A stretch of DNA of 48,046 nt, from contig VMDK01000132.1 in the NCBI GenBank assembly GCA_008080835.1, forward strand, positions 1 to 48,046, read 5' to 3'. Positions 33,129 to 41,322 of this stretch are shown here, one piece after another. The notes beneath the pieces were generated by a model that had not been told where the DNA came from, made no database searches, and was given only the letters and a program-made list of their open reading frames with translations. Made by a program: the position numbers and the translations under genes. Source of the DNA: Sphingobacteriia bacterium (GTDB lineage: Bacteria > Bacteroidota > Bacteroidia > NS11-12g > UBA9320). The first letter of the stretch is position 1. Each line of letters starts with the position of its first letter.

Positions 33129-33983
33129 ATGCAGATCATGAAACTATATCAGATACTCATATTTCTAGCGATATTGACAGTCGGAAATGCATGTCGCACA
33201 GTTGTCGATTGGGAATTGGAATCGGCGCCGGAAAAACTGACCATCGAGAGTTATATCAGCGACCGCTCAGAACCCTGGAAGGTTCAGCTGACTCGCACTC
33301 GTGATTATTTTGACAACGAAGAAGCAGACGCTGTAGCTTCGGCATTTGTAACGATATCCGATGATCAGGGAAATGTAGATACGCTTCAACATAATGGCGA
33401 AGGAGAATACATGAGCAACGGTGTTCGCCAATGTGTTCGAGGTCGGGAATATACGTTGAACGTTGAGTTTGAAGGGAAGAGCTATACAGCTACTGAGTTA
33501 TGCAGGGATCAGCTGCCGGTTGATACCTTACTCTATTTCTACCAACCTACTCGTAACGGCTTCATTGATGTGGGGTATTACGTATTTGAATTGGCACAGG
33601 AGATCGCTCCTCCGGGTGATTATTATCAATGGCGGATCTTCCGAAATGATACACTTCTCGATGATTTTGGGTATGTCTTGGACACGGATGAATTCGCGGA
33701 CTTCAGTTTCTTCAATTCCAATATAGATTTGGAGAATATCACGCTCGAATACTTACCTCGTCCCTTTCCTTTCGATTTTCAGGTAGGTGATGAAGTGATC
33801 ATGGAACAATGGTGTATCAACAAGAATTTCTACGACTATCTGATCGAAGTAACGAATCAATATAATAGAGCCGGTTCACCATTTGACTCTCCTCCTGCAA
33901 ATCCCACAGGAAACATAGCCGGGGCCTATGGTTATTTTGCTGTGTACAGCCTCGAAAGGAAGGAGTTGACGATCACTGAATAG
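33129..33983 (+). CDS. DUF4249 family lipoprotein partnered with the TonB receptor
   Basis: A 284-residue lipoprotein; the lipobox ends at Cys22 (TVGNAC). The start may be the ATG at 33129 or the one three codons later. The DUF4249 pattern is visible: KLTIESYISDRSEPWKVQLT, then AFVTISDDQGNVDTL, and later GYYVFELAQEIAPPGDYYQW. It is beta-rich and contains the family's internal cysteines (CVRG, LCRD). It lies 3 bases after the receptor gene. By analogy with SusD-like proteins it may hold the ligand, but this is not shown. Its end overlaps the convergent TlpA-like gene by 11 bases. Confidence 0.8.
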   Translation: MQIMKLYQILIFLAILTVGNACRTVVDWELESAPEKLTIESYISDRSEPWKVQLTRTRDYFDNEEADAVASAFVTISDDQGNVDTLQHNGEGEYMSNGVRQCVRGREYTLNVEFEGKSYTATELCRDQLPVDTLLYFYQPTRNGFIDVGYYVFELAQEIAPPGDYYQWRIFRNDTLLDDFGYVLDTDEFADFSFFNSNIDLENITLEYLPRPFPFDFQVGDEVIMEQWCINKNFYDYLIEVTNQYNRAGSPFDSPPANPTGNIAGAYGYFAVYSLERKELTITE

Positions 33984-35205
33984 CGATCGCCTCTACATTT
34001 CTCCAAAATCGGTCACTCTGAACGTCGAAGTGAATTCCTGTTCCGGGACCGCTGTATCCGCTGTGAACAGCCTTGATCTTGTGATCGGCAGATAGAAATA
34101 TGGTCGTGGGAAATGATTGAATTCCACTGACTTGAGGGAAAACTTCCGAAGCAAGGCGTTTAGAGGCTTTTCCTCCATACAAATACGGATGTTCCACTTC
34201 GAGGTTTTTTCGGTACTTCTCAAGATGTTCTGACAGCTCGTTCAATTCTTGCCTCTCAAAAACAACGGTTAATAATTCCACTCCTTTCGAGTTGATCCGT
34301 TCTTGATTTCGCGTCAGAAAGATTGACTCGTCCAGGCAATTGGGACACCATGTTCCCATGATCTGTATGATCACGGGCTTATTTTTTAATTGTGCTCCGA
34401 GCTCAAAAGTCTCTCCTTCAATGGTAGGCAAACTCAAGCTGAACGTTGCACTACTGTCGAATTGCAACGCTTCACAAGCATCCGGAAGTTTGTATTCCTC
34501 ATCTCTCCACGATATGAAATTCTGTTTCCAATGATTGCCTGAATAAAATGTGCCATGCAATGTGTCATCCTTGTTCTCAGCAATGAACAAGAATGCATGC
34601 GAACCGTCAAATGTGCTCAATTTGAGAGTCTTTCCATCATAGCCTCCTTCGAGAAAACGGTAGTCACCTGTCGTAGTGAGAAATGTACCGTGCAGTTCGC
34701 TGTTCTCAAGATGCTCGAATTCAGCGATCGCGGTATCCGGGTAATCCGTATTTGGACCGAAAACGGTCTTCCATTTCCCTCCCAGGCTTGAGGTGAGTGG
34801 AGCATCAAAGGAAAATCTGTTGGTTAGGTTGTACTTGGCACTAAACGGGATCTTGTAGTTTCCAGAGCGTGAATGATCGAACCAAAATCCATGAAGTTCA
34901 TTTTGCGTGATCCCTGCTCGGATCTCTGAATTGAAGAATGGACTCTTAATAAAGATGGAGTCACCCATCACATCCACTTCATCATGAAAGATCCTCTCAT
35001 CTCCATTCATCACAGCTGCCATGTATGATCCAGAATCGTCTCGCATTACCTGTAGAAAAAAGGGAAGGTTGGTAGAACTCGTGTCAAGATGGAGCTGACT
35101 TCTCCAAAGGCCGGAGAACAGATCTTCTGTTGCTTTTTCCTCTTGCTTGCATGTTAGAAGCGACAACACACTAGCAAGTATGATCAGATACTTATTTGAT
35201 TTCAT
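33973..35205 (-). CDS. TlpA-like thioredoxin-fold lipoprotein with a long N-terminal domain
   Basis: A 410-residue lipoprotein; lipidation at Cys19 (SLLTCKQEE). Residues about 25-230 are a beta-rich domain of unknown role (FSGLWRSQLHLDTS; GGKWKTVFGPNTD). The thioredoxin-like part starts near 245 with PTIEGETFELGAQLKNKPVI and the redox pair Cys287/Cys290 in TWCPNCLDES. A cis-Pro-type segment FPTTIFLSAD follows. It probably exchanges disulfides on envelope proteins. It ends inside the DUF4249 gene. Confidence 0.8.
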   Translation of the reverse strand: MKSNKYLIILASVLSLLTCKQEEKATEDLFSGLWRSQLHLDTSSTNLPFFLQVMRDDSGSYMAAVMNGDERIFHDEVDVMGDSIFIKSPFFNSEIRAGITQNELHGFWFDHSRSGNYKIPFSAKYNLTNRFSFDAPLTSSLGGKWKTVFGPNTDYPDTAIAEFEHLENSELHGTFLTTTGDYRFLEGGYDGKTLKLSTFDGSHAFLFIAENKDDTLHGTFYSGNHWKQNFISWRDEEYKLPDACEALQFDSSATFSLSLPTIEGETFELGAQLKNKPVIIQIMGTWCPNCLDESIFLTRNQERINSKGVELLTVVFERQELNELSEHLEKYRKNLEVEHPYLYGGKASKRLASEVFPQVSGIQSFPTTIFLSADHKIKAVHSGYSGPGTGIHFDVQSDRFWRNVEAIAIQ

Positions 35206-35247
35206 GATTGGATTTCAAAGCTACATATGTCAGCAAAAGGGAAAAAT

Positions 35248-35274
35248 AAAAAGCCTCCTGAGGGGAGGCTTTTT
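35248..35274 (-). terminator. Intrinsic terminator of yceI gene
   Basis: AAAAAGCCTCC pairs perfectly with GGAGGCTTTTT over 11 base pairs around a five-base loop. Read on the minus strand it follows the YceI gene by 18 bases. The stem itself starts with A and ends with T, so it can stop transcription from either side. Confidence 0.88.
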
Positions 35275-35292
35275 ATTCTGACAGGTCTGATA

Positions 35293-35874
35293 CTATTTCT
35301 TTTGCGCGGTGATCTTTGCAGTGATCTCAAAGTCATCCATGATAAAGGCGTCGCCCAGACTGGAACGGTAATCAATACCGAACTTGGTACGGTCGATCTT
35401 AAATGTTGTTTTATAGGCGACAAAGTTGTCCGTTTGGCCAAGCAAAGTGGCTGTCAAGGTGATCGGTTGCGACTTCCCGACAATAAATATCTCACCGGTC
35501 AACTTCTGATGTTTGGCATCGATAGGTTCTGATGAAGTGATCGTCAGTTTCGCTTCCGGGTACTTGACAACGTGGAAGAAGTCCTCGCTTCGCAAATGGC
35601 GTTCGAGTTTGTTGCTCTCGGTGTCGGTCACTTTAATGGTTGGCATGTCGACCACAAATGAGCCTGATGTGATAGTCGTTCCTTCTGCATGGAAGGTACC
35701 TGACTTGATAAGCACTATGCCTTCATGGCCTCCTCCAACTTTGGTGGCCTTCCATTCGAGCCGGCTTTTCTCAACTACGACTTCATAGTCGGTCGAGATC
35801 TGGTCCGCCTGAAAGGACATCATAACAAACCCGACCAACAGCACGATCATGTTTAAGGTTCGTTTCATATTCAT
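35293..35874 (-). CDS. YceI family protein (exported, lipocalin-like)
   Basis: A 193-residue exported protein with a signal peptide of about 22 residues (VLLVGFVMMSFQA). The YceI fold is an extended beta-barrel that binds isoprenoid-type lipids in known structures. The family pattern is seen in SRLEWKATKVGGGHEG, GSFVVDMPTIKVTD, HLRSEDFFHVVKYPEA and DFEITAKI near the end. It lies 17 bases after a MarR regulator gene and is likely controlled by it. Confidence 0.9.
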   Translation of the reverse strand: MNMKRTLNMIVLLVGFVMMSFQADQISTDYEVVVEKSRLEWKATKVGGGHEGIVLIKSGTFHAEGTTITSGSFVVDMPTIKVTDTESNKLERHLRSEDFFHVVKYPEAKLTITSSEPIDAKHQKLTGEIFIVGKSQPITLTATLLGQTDNFVAYKTTFKIDRTKFGIDYRSSLGDAFIMDDFEITAKITAQKK

Positions 35875-35891
35875 ATAGTTTGGTGTCTGGT

Positions 35892-36350
35892 TTATTTCTC
35901 GTCAGTTCGGATCTTATCAAGCATATCATTCAACTTCTTGACTTCATCCTGGCTCAAATGCTTGACTGTTCCTTCCACATTTGCGATGATGTCATCTAGT
36001 TCTGTCAACGTGTCGATACCTTTCTGTGTCAAGGATACATCGACTTGCCTTCTATCTGACTGACATTTGTTACGTTCCACTAATGATTTCTTACGCAATT
36101 TCTCGACCAATCTGGAGGCATTACTCATTTTGTCGATCATGCGCTCTGTGATACTGTTGACCGAAACGGGGTTCGGATGCTGTCCGCGGAGTATTCTCAA
36201 CACATTGTACTGTTGCATGGAAAGGTCATAGGGCTTGAGTCGGCTGGCTATTATTGTCGACAAAAAGCTGTTCGTATATGCAATGTTCACCATGAGCCGG
36301 TGGTATCCGGAGGTGAATTTTTCCTGCTTGATGGCCTTTTCGAGTTTCAC
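35892..36350 (-). CDS. MarR family transcriptional regulator
   Basis: A 152-residue winged-helix dimeric repressor. Dimerisation helices flank the DNA-binding part: LSMQQYNVLRILR, recognition helix MIDKMSNASRLVEKLRKK, and the wing DRRQVDVSLTQKG. The start is GTG at 36350. A near-perfect 22-base palindrome lies 11 bases upstream, which suggests it controls itself and the downstream yceI gene. The ligand is unknown. Confidence 0.92.
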   Translation of the reverse strand: MKLEKAIKQEKFTSGYHRLMVNIAYTNSFLSTIIASRLKPYDLSMQQYNVLRILRGQHPNPVSVNSITERMIDKMSNASRLVEKLRKKSLVERNKCQSDRRQVDVSLTQKGIDTLTELDDIIANVEGTVKHLSQDEVKKLNDMLDKIRTDEK

Positions 36351-36361
36351 GTTTACCGTCT

Positions 36362-36383
36362 ATTTAATGTATATACATTCAAT
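36362..36383. promoter_or_regulatory. Operator-like palindrome at the MarR promoter
   Basis: The core AATGTATATACATT (36366-36379) is a perfect 14-base palindrome. It extends to 22 bases with a single mismatched pair (T36365 against C36380). The size and AT-rich symmetry fit a MarR-family dimer site. It sits between the marR start and the divergent TIGR03032 gene, so it could affect both. Confidence 0.6.
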
Positions 36384-36454
36384 AACACCTATAGTTGGCA
36401 AATTGTTGCAACATGTAGATGAAATTGATTAACATTGGACACCAATAAGACAGA

Positions 36455-37552
36455 GTGGAATCGAACAACGGCATACAGGAAGTCGGGAAATTTGCAGCGA
36501 CCTACGACACGAACTTTCCGAGGATCCTGCACGAGTTGAACAGCACTTTAATTCTCACCACCTATCAGGCAGGCAGGACCATATTCCTCAGCAGCGACAC
36601 AGGTGAGAGAATCCTTCAGATCCCTGCCGGGTTTAAAAAGCCCATGGGAGTTTCCATTCTTGACAAGAAGCTGGCAATAGCTACGCTGGATGAAATACAT
36701 GTGTTTTCCGGTTCGGAGAAATTGGCTGAATATTATCCTGAAAATCCGAATACGTATGACATCATGTACGTCCCTCGAGCCACTTATTACTGTGGTGAAA
36801 CGGACCTACACGATCTGGGTTTTGGGAAAGGTGGACTTTGGGCGGTGAATACGAAATTCAGCTGTCTCGCCACATTTGACGTGAATTACAGCTTCAATCC
36901 ACGATGGAAACCCCCTTTCATTTCGGCACTTGCCCCGCAGGATCGTTGTCACTTGAATGGCATGGCCATGAAAGATCAGGTCCCAGCATATGTAACTGCT
37001 TTAGGCACCACGGATACCAAGCAGGGCTGGAGGGAAAATATCATTTCGGGTGGTGTTCTTATGAGCGTTCCTGATGGGGAGATCATCGTGCAGGACTTGC
37101 CAATGCCGCACTCCCCCCGATTGTACAATGGCCAATTATATGTACTCTTATCGGCTACTGGTGACTTGGTTAGGGTCAATGTAGAGGATAGATCGTACGA
37201 AAAAATCGTTAACTTCCCCGGATTGATCCGAGGAATGAGTATTCATGGCGATTATGCATTCATTGGTGTCTCCAAGGTTAGGGAATCAAGTAAAACATTC
37301 CACAAACTGCCGGTGAGCACCATGAGTAAGAAAGCCGGGATCATCGTGGTGGATCTGAAACAGAAAGCTATCGTCAGCCGATTCATGTATGACTCAACAG
37401 TCGATGAGATCTATGACGTTCAGTTGTTGCAAGGGTTCAGAAAACCCGGATTGATCACCACAAGGGACGAAAGACATAAAACTGCGATCTCTACAAAGAG
37501 TGGTGCGTTTTGGATCAAAAAAGAAAAAAAGGAAAACGAACAAACTAGTTAA
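36455..37552 (+). CDS. TIGR03032 family protein (beta-propeller-like, unknown function)
   Basis: A 365-residue protein of the TIGR03032 family, whose function is unknown. The family opening is present (LNSTLILTTYQAGRTIFLS), followed by GGLWAVNTKFSCLATFDVNY, WKPPFISALAPQDRCHLNGM and ALGTTDTKQGWRENIISGG. Short repeated beta segments suggest a propeller. No signal peptide or membrane helix is seen, so it is probably cytoplasmic. The start is GTG at 36455: a TAA lies in frame three codons earlier, so nothing longer is possible. It is 5 bases before the first small lipoprotein gene. Confidence 0.82.
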   Translation: MESNNGIQEVGKFAATYDTNFPRILHELNSTLILTTYQAGRTIFLSSDTGERILQIPAGFKKPMGVSILDKKLAIATLDEIHVFSGSEKLAEYYPENPNTYDIMYVPRATYYCGETDLHDLGFGKGGLWAVNTKFSCLATFDVNYSFNPRWKPPFISALAPQDRCHLNGMAMKDQVPAYVTALGTTDTKQGWRENIISGGVLMSVPDGEIIVQDLPMPHSPRLYNGQLYVLLSATGDLVRVNVEDRSYEKIVNFPGLIRGMSIHGDYAFIGVSKVRESSKTFHKLPVSTMSKKAGIIVVDLKQKAIVSRFMYDSTVDEIYDVQLLQGFRKPGLITTRDERHKTAISTKSGAFWIKKEKKENEQTS

Positions 37553-37557
37553 CACCA

Positions 37558-37974
37558 ATGAATATCCGTAAAAACAAGAAATTAATGTTGGCCGTGGCTC
37601 TGGTCATCTTCCTGAACATGACCGCGTGTTCTACTTATGATGAAGGACCGGCTTTCAGTTTGAAATCTAAAAAATCACGTCTGACCAATGGGGATTGGGA
37701 AGTTGTGAAGATCGACGATGAGCGACTTGATGGTGAGATCATTCTCGAGTTTGAAAAAGATGGGGATTTTGCGATCTCTATTGAATACTCGTATTACGGT
37801 TATTCATATTCATATACCTATGATGGTGAGTGGGAATGGGAAGATGGGAAAGAAACCATCCAGATAGACCTGGACGACGGTGACAATCAAGAGTTCGAAG
37901 TCAAGAGACTGACCAATGAAGAACTCTGGTTCGACGATGAGGATAACGACCTCTGGGAGTGCGAAAAGGTCTAA
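37558..37974 (+). CDS. Small lipocalin-like lipoprotein, copy 1
   Basis: A 138-residue lipoprotein with lipobox NMTAC (Cys24). The mature part is acidic and beta-rich, with a lipocalin-type opening (LTNGDWEVVKIDDERLDGE) and DGEWEWEDGKETIQI, ending DDEDNDLWECEKV. It is followed 24 bases later by a close paralog, so this is a recent tandem duplication. The specific function is unknown. Confidence 0.8.
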   Translation: MNIRKNKKLMLAVALVIFLNMTACSTYDEGPAFSLKSKKSRLTNGDWEVVKIDDERLDGEIILEFEKDGDFAISIEYSYYGYSYSYTYDGEWEWEDGKETIQIDLDDGDNQEFEVKRLTNEELWFDDEDNDLWECEKV

Positions 37975-37998
37975 GACTTGAACTTTTGCGCCTGACTC

Positions 37999-38391
37999 AT
38001 GAACTTGAGAAATAACAAAAAGTTCATGTTGGCCGTGGCATTGGTCATCTTCCTGAACATGACTTCATGTTCTACGTATGATGACGGACCTGCCTTCAGC
38101 TTGAAAACCAAGAAATCGCGTCTGACAAATGGAGAATGGGAAGTTGTCAAGATCGATGACGAGCGCACCGATACTGACATCACCATGGAGTTTGAAGAAG
38201 ATGGCGATTTCAACTTAACACTGGAATATTCTTTCTACGGATATGACATCTCTGCTGACTATGACGGAGAATGGGAGTGGGCCGACGGTAAAGAGAACAT
38301 CAAGATCGATTACGACGATGGCGATGACACTGAGTTCCACGTTACCAGACTGACAACAGTGAATTCTGGTTCGAAGACGAAGACAACGTAG
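37999..38391 (+). CDS. Small lipocalin-like lipoprotein, copy 2, with a 3' frameshift
   Basis: A close paralog of copy 1: signal peptide, lipobox NMTSC and most of the mature part align without gaps (LTNGEWEVVKIDDERTDTD; DGEWEWADGKENIKI). After TRLT the frame departs and ends early at 38391 with VNSGSKTKTT. Adding one base near 38350-38357 restores TNSEFWFEDEDNVEYECEKG and a stop at 38412-38414, exactly the length of copy 1 (138 residues). So the last part of the gene carries a one-base deletion, or a sequencing error. Confidence 0.78.
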   Translation: MNLRNNKKFMLAVALVIFLNMTSCSTYDDGPAFSLKTKKSRLTNGEWEVVKIDDERTDTDITMEFEEDGDFNLTLEYSFYGYDISADYDGEWEWADGKENIKIDYDDGDDTEFHVTRLTTVNSGSKTKTT

Positions 38392-38443
38392 AATACGAAT
38401 GTGAGAAGGGTTGATATCCTTCTTCCATCGTTTTCTATACATC

Positions 38444-38480
38444 ACTCGCTGGGTTGTTTTATAATGACTCAGCGAGTTTT
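38444..38480 (+). terminator. Terminator after the duplicated lipoproteins
   Basis: ACTCGCTG (38444-38451) pairs with CAGCGAGT (38470-38477); the stem can extend by three more pairs inward, leaving a 12-base loop. Four T follow at 38477-38480. Confidence 0.65.
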
Positions 38481-38520
38481 CTGAACTATTTACCCGGTAT
38501 CACGTTGTAAACTGGGTAGC

Positions 38521-39078
38521 GTGAAAAAACATCTCACTCCGGGTAATATCCTGTTTTACGCGTTGCTGATCGCAATGCTGATCCCAACAAGTCGCAAATT
38601 CATTCAAGTGAATCTGCTGCGAGTTCTCAGCTTTGCCCCAAACATGGAAGAATCCTCCGATCAAGTCTATGATGATTCGGAGCTTCAGATGTATCTGATC
38701 AACGAGTCCGGTGAACGCACAGATCTCAGCTCACTGAGCAATAAGGCACTCTTCGTTAATATTTGGGCCACATGGTGTCCACCGTGCATCGCAGAAATGC
38801 CTTCTATTGATGAGTTGTATGAACGAACCTCGGATGACATCGAATTTATCGTCGCTTCAGGAGAACCCATCGATAAGATATCCGCGTTCAAGAAAAAGAA
38901 CGGTTATTCGTTTCCGGTATACCAGATCGCCGGGCCGTTACCAGAGATCATGACCAGAACGAACAGCATTCCCTCCACCTACATTTTTTCAAAAGACCGC
39001 AAACTCATTGTGAATCACACCGGAGGCAAGAACTGGGCAAAGGAATCATTCATCAAAGAGCTACTCGCACATATCTAG
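38521..39078 (+). CDS. TlpA-like disulfide reductase, membrane-anchored
   Basis: A 185-residue thioredoxin-fold protein with one N-terminal membrane helix (about 8-24) and the redox pair Cys86/Cys89 in WATWCPPCIAEMPS. The cis-Pro loop is SIPSTYIFSKD. It probably works in the periplasm, for example in cytochrome maturation or disulfide repair. The start is GTG at 38521. The metallophosphoesterase gene begins 3 bases after its stop, so the two are co-transcribed. Confidence 0.87.
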   Translation: MKKHLTPGNILFYALLIAMLIPTSRKFIQVNLLRVLSFAPNMEESSDQVYDDSELQMYLINESGERTDLSSLSNKALFVNIWATWCPPCIAEMPSIDELYERTSDDIEFIVASGEPIDKISAFKKKNGYSFPVYQIAGPLPEIMTRTNSIPSTYIFSKDRKLIVNHTGGKNWAKESFIKELLAHI

Positions 39079-39081
39079 CGC

Positions 39082-40326
39082 ATGTCACGACTAACAGGAC
39101 TGATCATTTTCCTTGTTTTCATTTTCCTGATCGACTTATACAGCTATCAGGGTTTCAAGACCATATTGACTTCGCTTTCCATCAATAAGCAGCTGATGTG
39201 GAAACGAATTTTCTGGGTGCTTTCCATATCAGGCATCGCTATCACCGGGTTTTTTTTCGTGTTTGCCCGAACGAGTGAGAACAGCCTTGTATTTAGGGCT
39301 GTGTTCACTGCTGTTTTCATCCTATTCGTTGTCAAATTGGTCTGGTCTATCTTTCTTGGTATCGACGACTTGATCAGAGGGGTTCAATGGGTGGTGTCAC
39401 TGTTCGTAAAAAGCGGTAGTACAGATGGAGGGATCTCCAGAAAAGCATTTCTTGTTCAAACGGGAGGGTTGATAAGCGCTTCACTAGGTGCAGCATTGAC
39501 GTATGGGGTCACAGTCGGATCGCATCATTATAAAGTTACTCGTCAGCGATTACGTCTCAAAGGATATGACAAAGGGCTGCATGGCCTTCGATTGGTGCAG
39601 ATCAGCGACATTCACAGCGGAAGCTTTTGGAATAAACGGGCAGTGACCCGAGGTGTGCAAATGATCATCGACCAGAACCCGGATCTTGTTTTCTTCACTG
39701 GAGACATGGTGAACACCAAAGCCGAAGAATTCGCCGACTATGAAGATCTCTTCGGTAGGATCCAAGCACCGTTGGGAGTCTACTCTGTTCTTGGTAATCA
39801 TGACTATGCGGATTACGTTCCGGCATACACTCCTGAGCAACGCAAAGAAAATGTCGAAAAACTGGCCGCTGCTTATGATCGCATGGGTTGGAGGTTGTTG
39901 AGAAACGAAGCTGAAAGGGTCGAATACAAAGGAGCTTACCTGAACGTGATCGGAGTGGAGAACTGGAGCGCCTCGCTGCGATTCCCAAAATACGGTGACC
40001 TGCAAAAATCTGTTAAGGATGTTGACCTCAAAGAACTGAGCTTGTTGTTGTCGCACGATCCTACTCATTGGAAGGGACAGGTATTGGAGGAGTTCCCCGA
40101 GATCGACGTTACATTCAGTGGTCACACTCATGGAATGCAATTCGGGATCGAAACGGCTGGATTCAAGTGGAGCCCGGTGCAGTATATATACTCAGAATGG
40201 GCCGGACTGTACGAGAAAGGCATGCAGAAGCTCTATGTCAATCGCGGATTTGGCTATTTGGGCTATCCCGGTAGACTGGGCATTCGTCCTGAGATCACTG
40301 TTTTCGACATCGAGATCGAAGACTGA
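39082..40326 (+). CDS. Membrane-anchored metallophosphoesterase
   Basis: A 414-residue protein with about four N-terminal membrane helices (roughly 4-22, 42-61, 70-92, 122-142) and a calcineurin-like phosphoesterase domain from about residue 165. Metal ligands are visible in SDIHSG (Asp176, His178), GDMVN (Asp208), GNHDY (Asn239, His240), LSHDPTH and SGHTHG. The layout resembles YkuE- and LpxG-type enzymes; lipid or nucleotide phosphoesters are possible substrates. Its TGA is back to back with the stop of the convergent glycosyltransferase gene. Confidence 0.87.
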   Translation: MSRLTGLIIFLVFIFLIDLYSYQGFKTILTSLSINKQLMWKRIFWVLSISGIAITGFFFVFARTSENSLVFRAVFTAVFILFVVKLVWSIFLGIDDLIRGVQWVVSLFVKSGSTDGGISRKAFLVQTGGLISASLGAALTYGVTVGSHHYKVTRQRLRLKGYDKGLHGLRLVQISDIHSGSFWNKRAVTRGVQMIIDQNPDLVFFTGDMVNTKAEEFADYEDLFGRIQAPLGVYSVLGNHDYADYVPAYTPEQRKENVEKLAAAYDRMGWRLLRNEAERVEYKGAYLNVIGVENWSASLRFPKYGDLQKSVKDVDLKELSLLLSHDPTHWKGQVLEEFPEIDVTFSGHTHGMQFGIETAGFKWSPVQYIYSEWAGLYEKGMQKLYVNRGFGYLGYPGRLGIRPEITVFDIEIED

Positions 40327-41322
40327 TCACGCAAAGAAATAAAACTGACCCGGTAGGTCTTTCTCACGGATCAAAACCTTTACCTCACTGAGCGGATCAC
40401 CCGCAATTGCCACAACGATCTTGTCCTGATCAGCAAAGGAGAATTCGCTCTCCGAGATCAATTCCTGGTCGTAGATCTGATGTCCGATCTTTCTGCTATT
40501 CCCGCTGATCCAGCAAAATTGAACACCCCGGTCAAGTAGTAATGCTGCGATCTCTTTGCCTTTTCTTCCGGCACCCCAAAGTACCAGTCTGTTTGCATCT
40601 TGTTCCAATTCGAGGAAACGCCTGACCTTGATGTCCAGAAATCGATTATCGTAATAGTGCGCATCATTTCGCGACGTTCGCTCTGAGTGATCCCGCCACA
40701 GATGTAACACTTCCGGGACCACTCCGATAGCTAGATCGTGTTCATACATCCGAAAAGCCAGGTCGTAGTCTTCTGGATAATCAAGACCCTCAAATCCTCC
40801 AATAGACTTCAATTGGTCCCGCGACATCATCCAGCAAGGCGATGGAACCGTACATTCTTTGTAGATCTCTGCATATGTTTCTCCAACCAGTGAAGTATTG
40901 TTCAACCATTCCTGATACTTCCGGTATCCTTCTCCCAATGTTCCTTCCTCATGAAAGTACTCCACCAGCCCTATGGCGAGATCCGAATCATCCAATTGCA
41001 TAAAAAGAAGTTCCAATTTTGGAGCTTTCATGATATCATCGGCATCCATCCTCGTGACGTACGTGCCGTTAGAGTGCTCAAGTGCTAACTTTAAGGCGGG
41101 AAGAATGCCATGACCTGTGTTGAATAACACGTTGATCCGTGCATCGCGTTGAGCATATGCCTGGAGGATGTCAGCGCTGTCATCGGCGGAATGATCATCC
41201 ACTGCGATCAACTCCCAATCGGTCAGCGATTGATCCAAAATGGAATCGAGGCAAGCACCTAAATAGCGTGAAGCGTTCTTCACGGGCATTAGTATGCTCA
41301 CCTTGGGACGATTCGTACTCAT
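40327..41322 (-). CDS. Family 2 glycosyltransferase fused to a Rossmann-like C-terminal domain
   Basis: A 331-residue protein. The ATG at 41322 (MSTNRPKVSIL) is preferred; the longer frame begins at TTG. Residues 1-235 are a GT2 domain: VSILMPVKNASRYLGACLDS, VDDHSADDS, the DxD at Asp93-Asp95 (RMDADDIMK) and the acceptor-side DYPEDYDLAFRM. Residues about 245-331 form a separate domain that opens VLWGAGRKGKEIAALLLDRG, a glycine-rich nucleotide-binding pattern, and contains VVAIAGDP. It has no membrane helix. It probably adds a sugar to a cell-surface glycan; the sugar is unknown. Confidence 0.85.
   Translation of the reverse strand: MSTNRPKVSILMPVKNASRYLGACLDSILDQSLTDWELIAVDDHSADDSADILQAYAQRDARINVLFNTGHGILPALKLALEHSNGTYVTRMDADDIMKAPKLELLFMQLDDSDLAIGLVEYFHEEGTLGEGYRKYQEWLNNTSLVGETYAEIYKECTVPSPCWMMSRDQLKSIGGFEGLDYPEDYDLAFRMYEHDLAIGVVPEVLHLWRDHSERTSRNDAHYYDNRFLDIKVRRFLELEQDANRLVLWGAGRKGKEIAALLLDRGVQFCWISGNSRKIGHQIYDQELISESEFSFADQDKIVVAIAGDPLSEVKVLIREKDLPGQFYFFA

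Noticed and set aside
38521-40326. TlpA-like and metallophosphoesterase genes as part of a toxin or defence pair
   Set aside because: Both carry standard envelope-enzyme motifs and membrane anchors; nothing suggests toxicity or defence.
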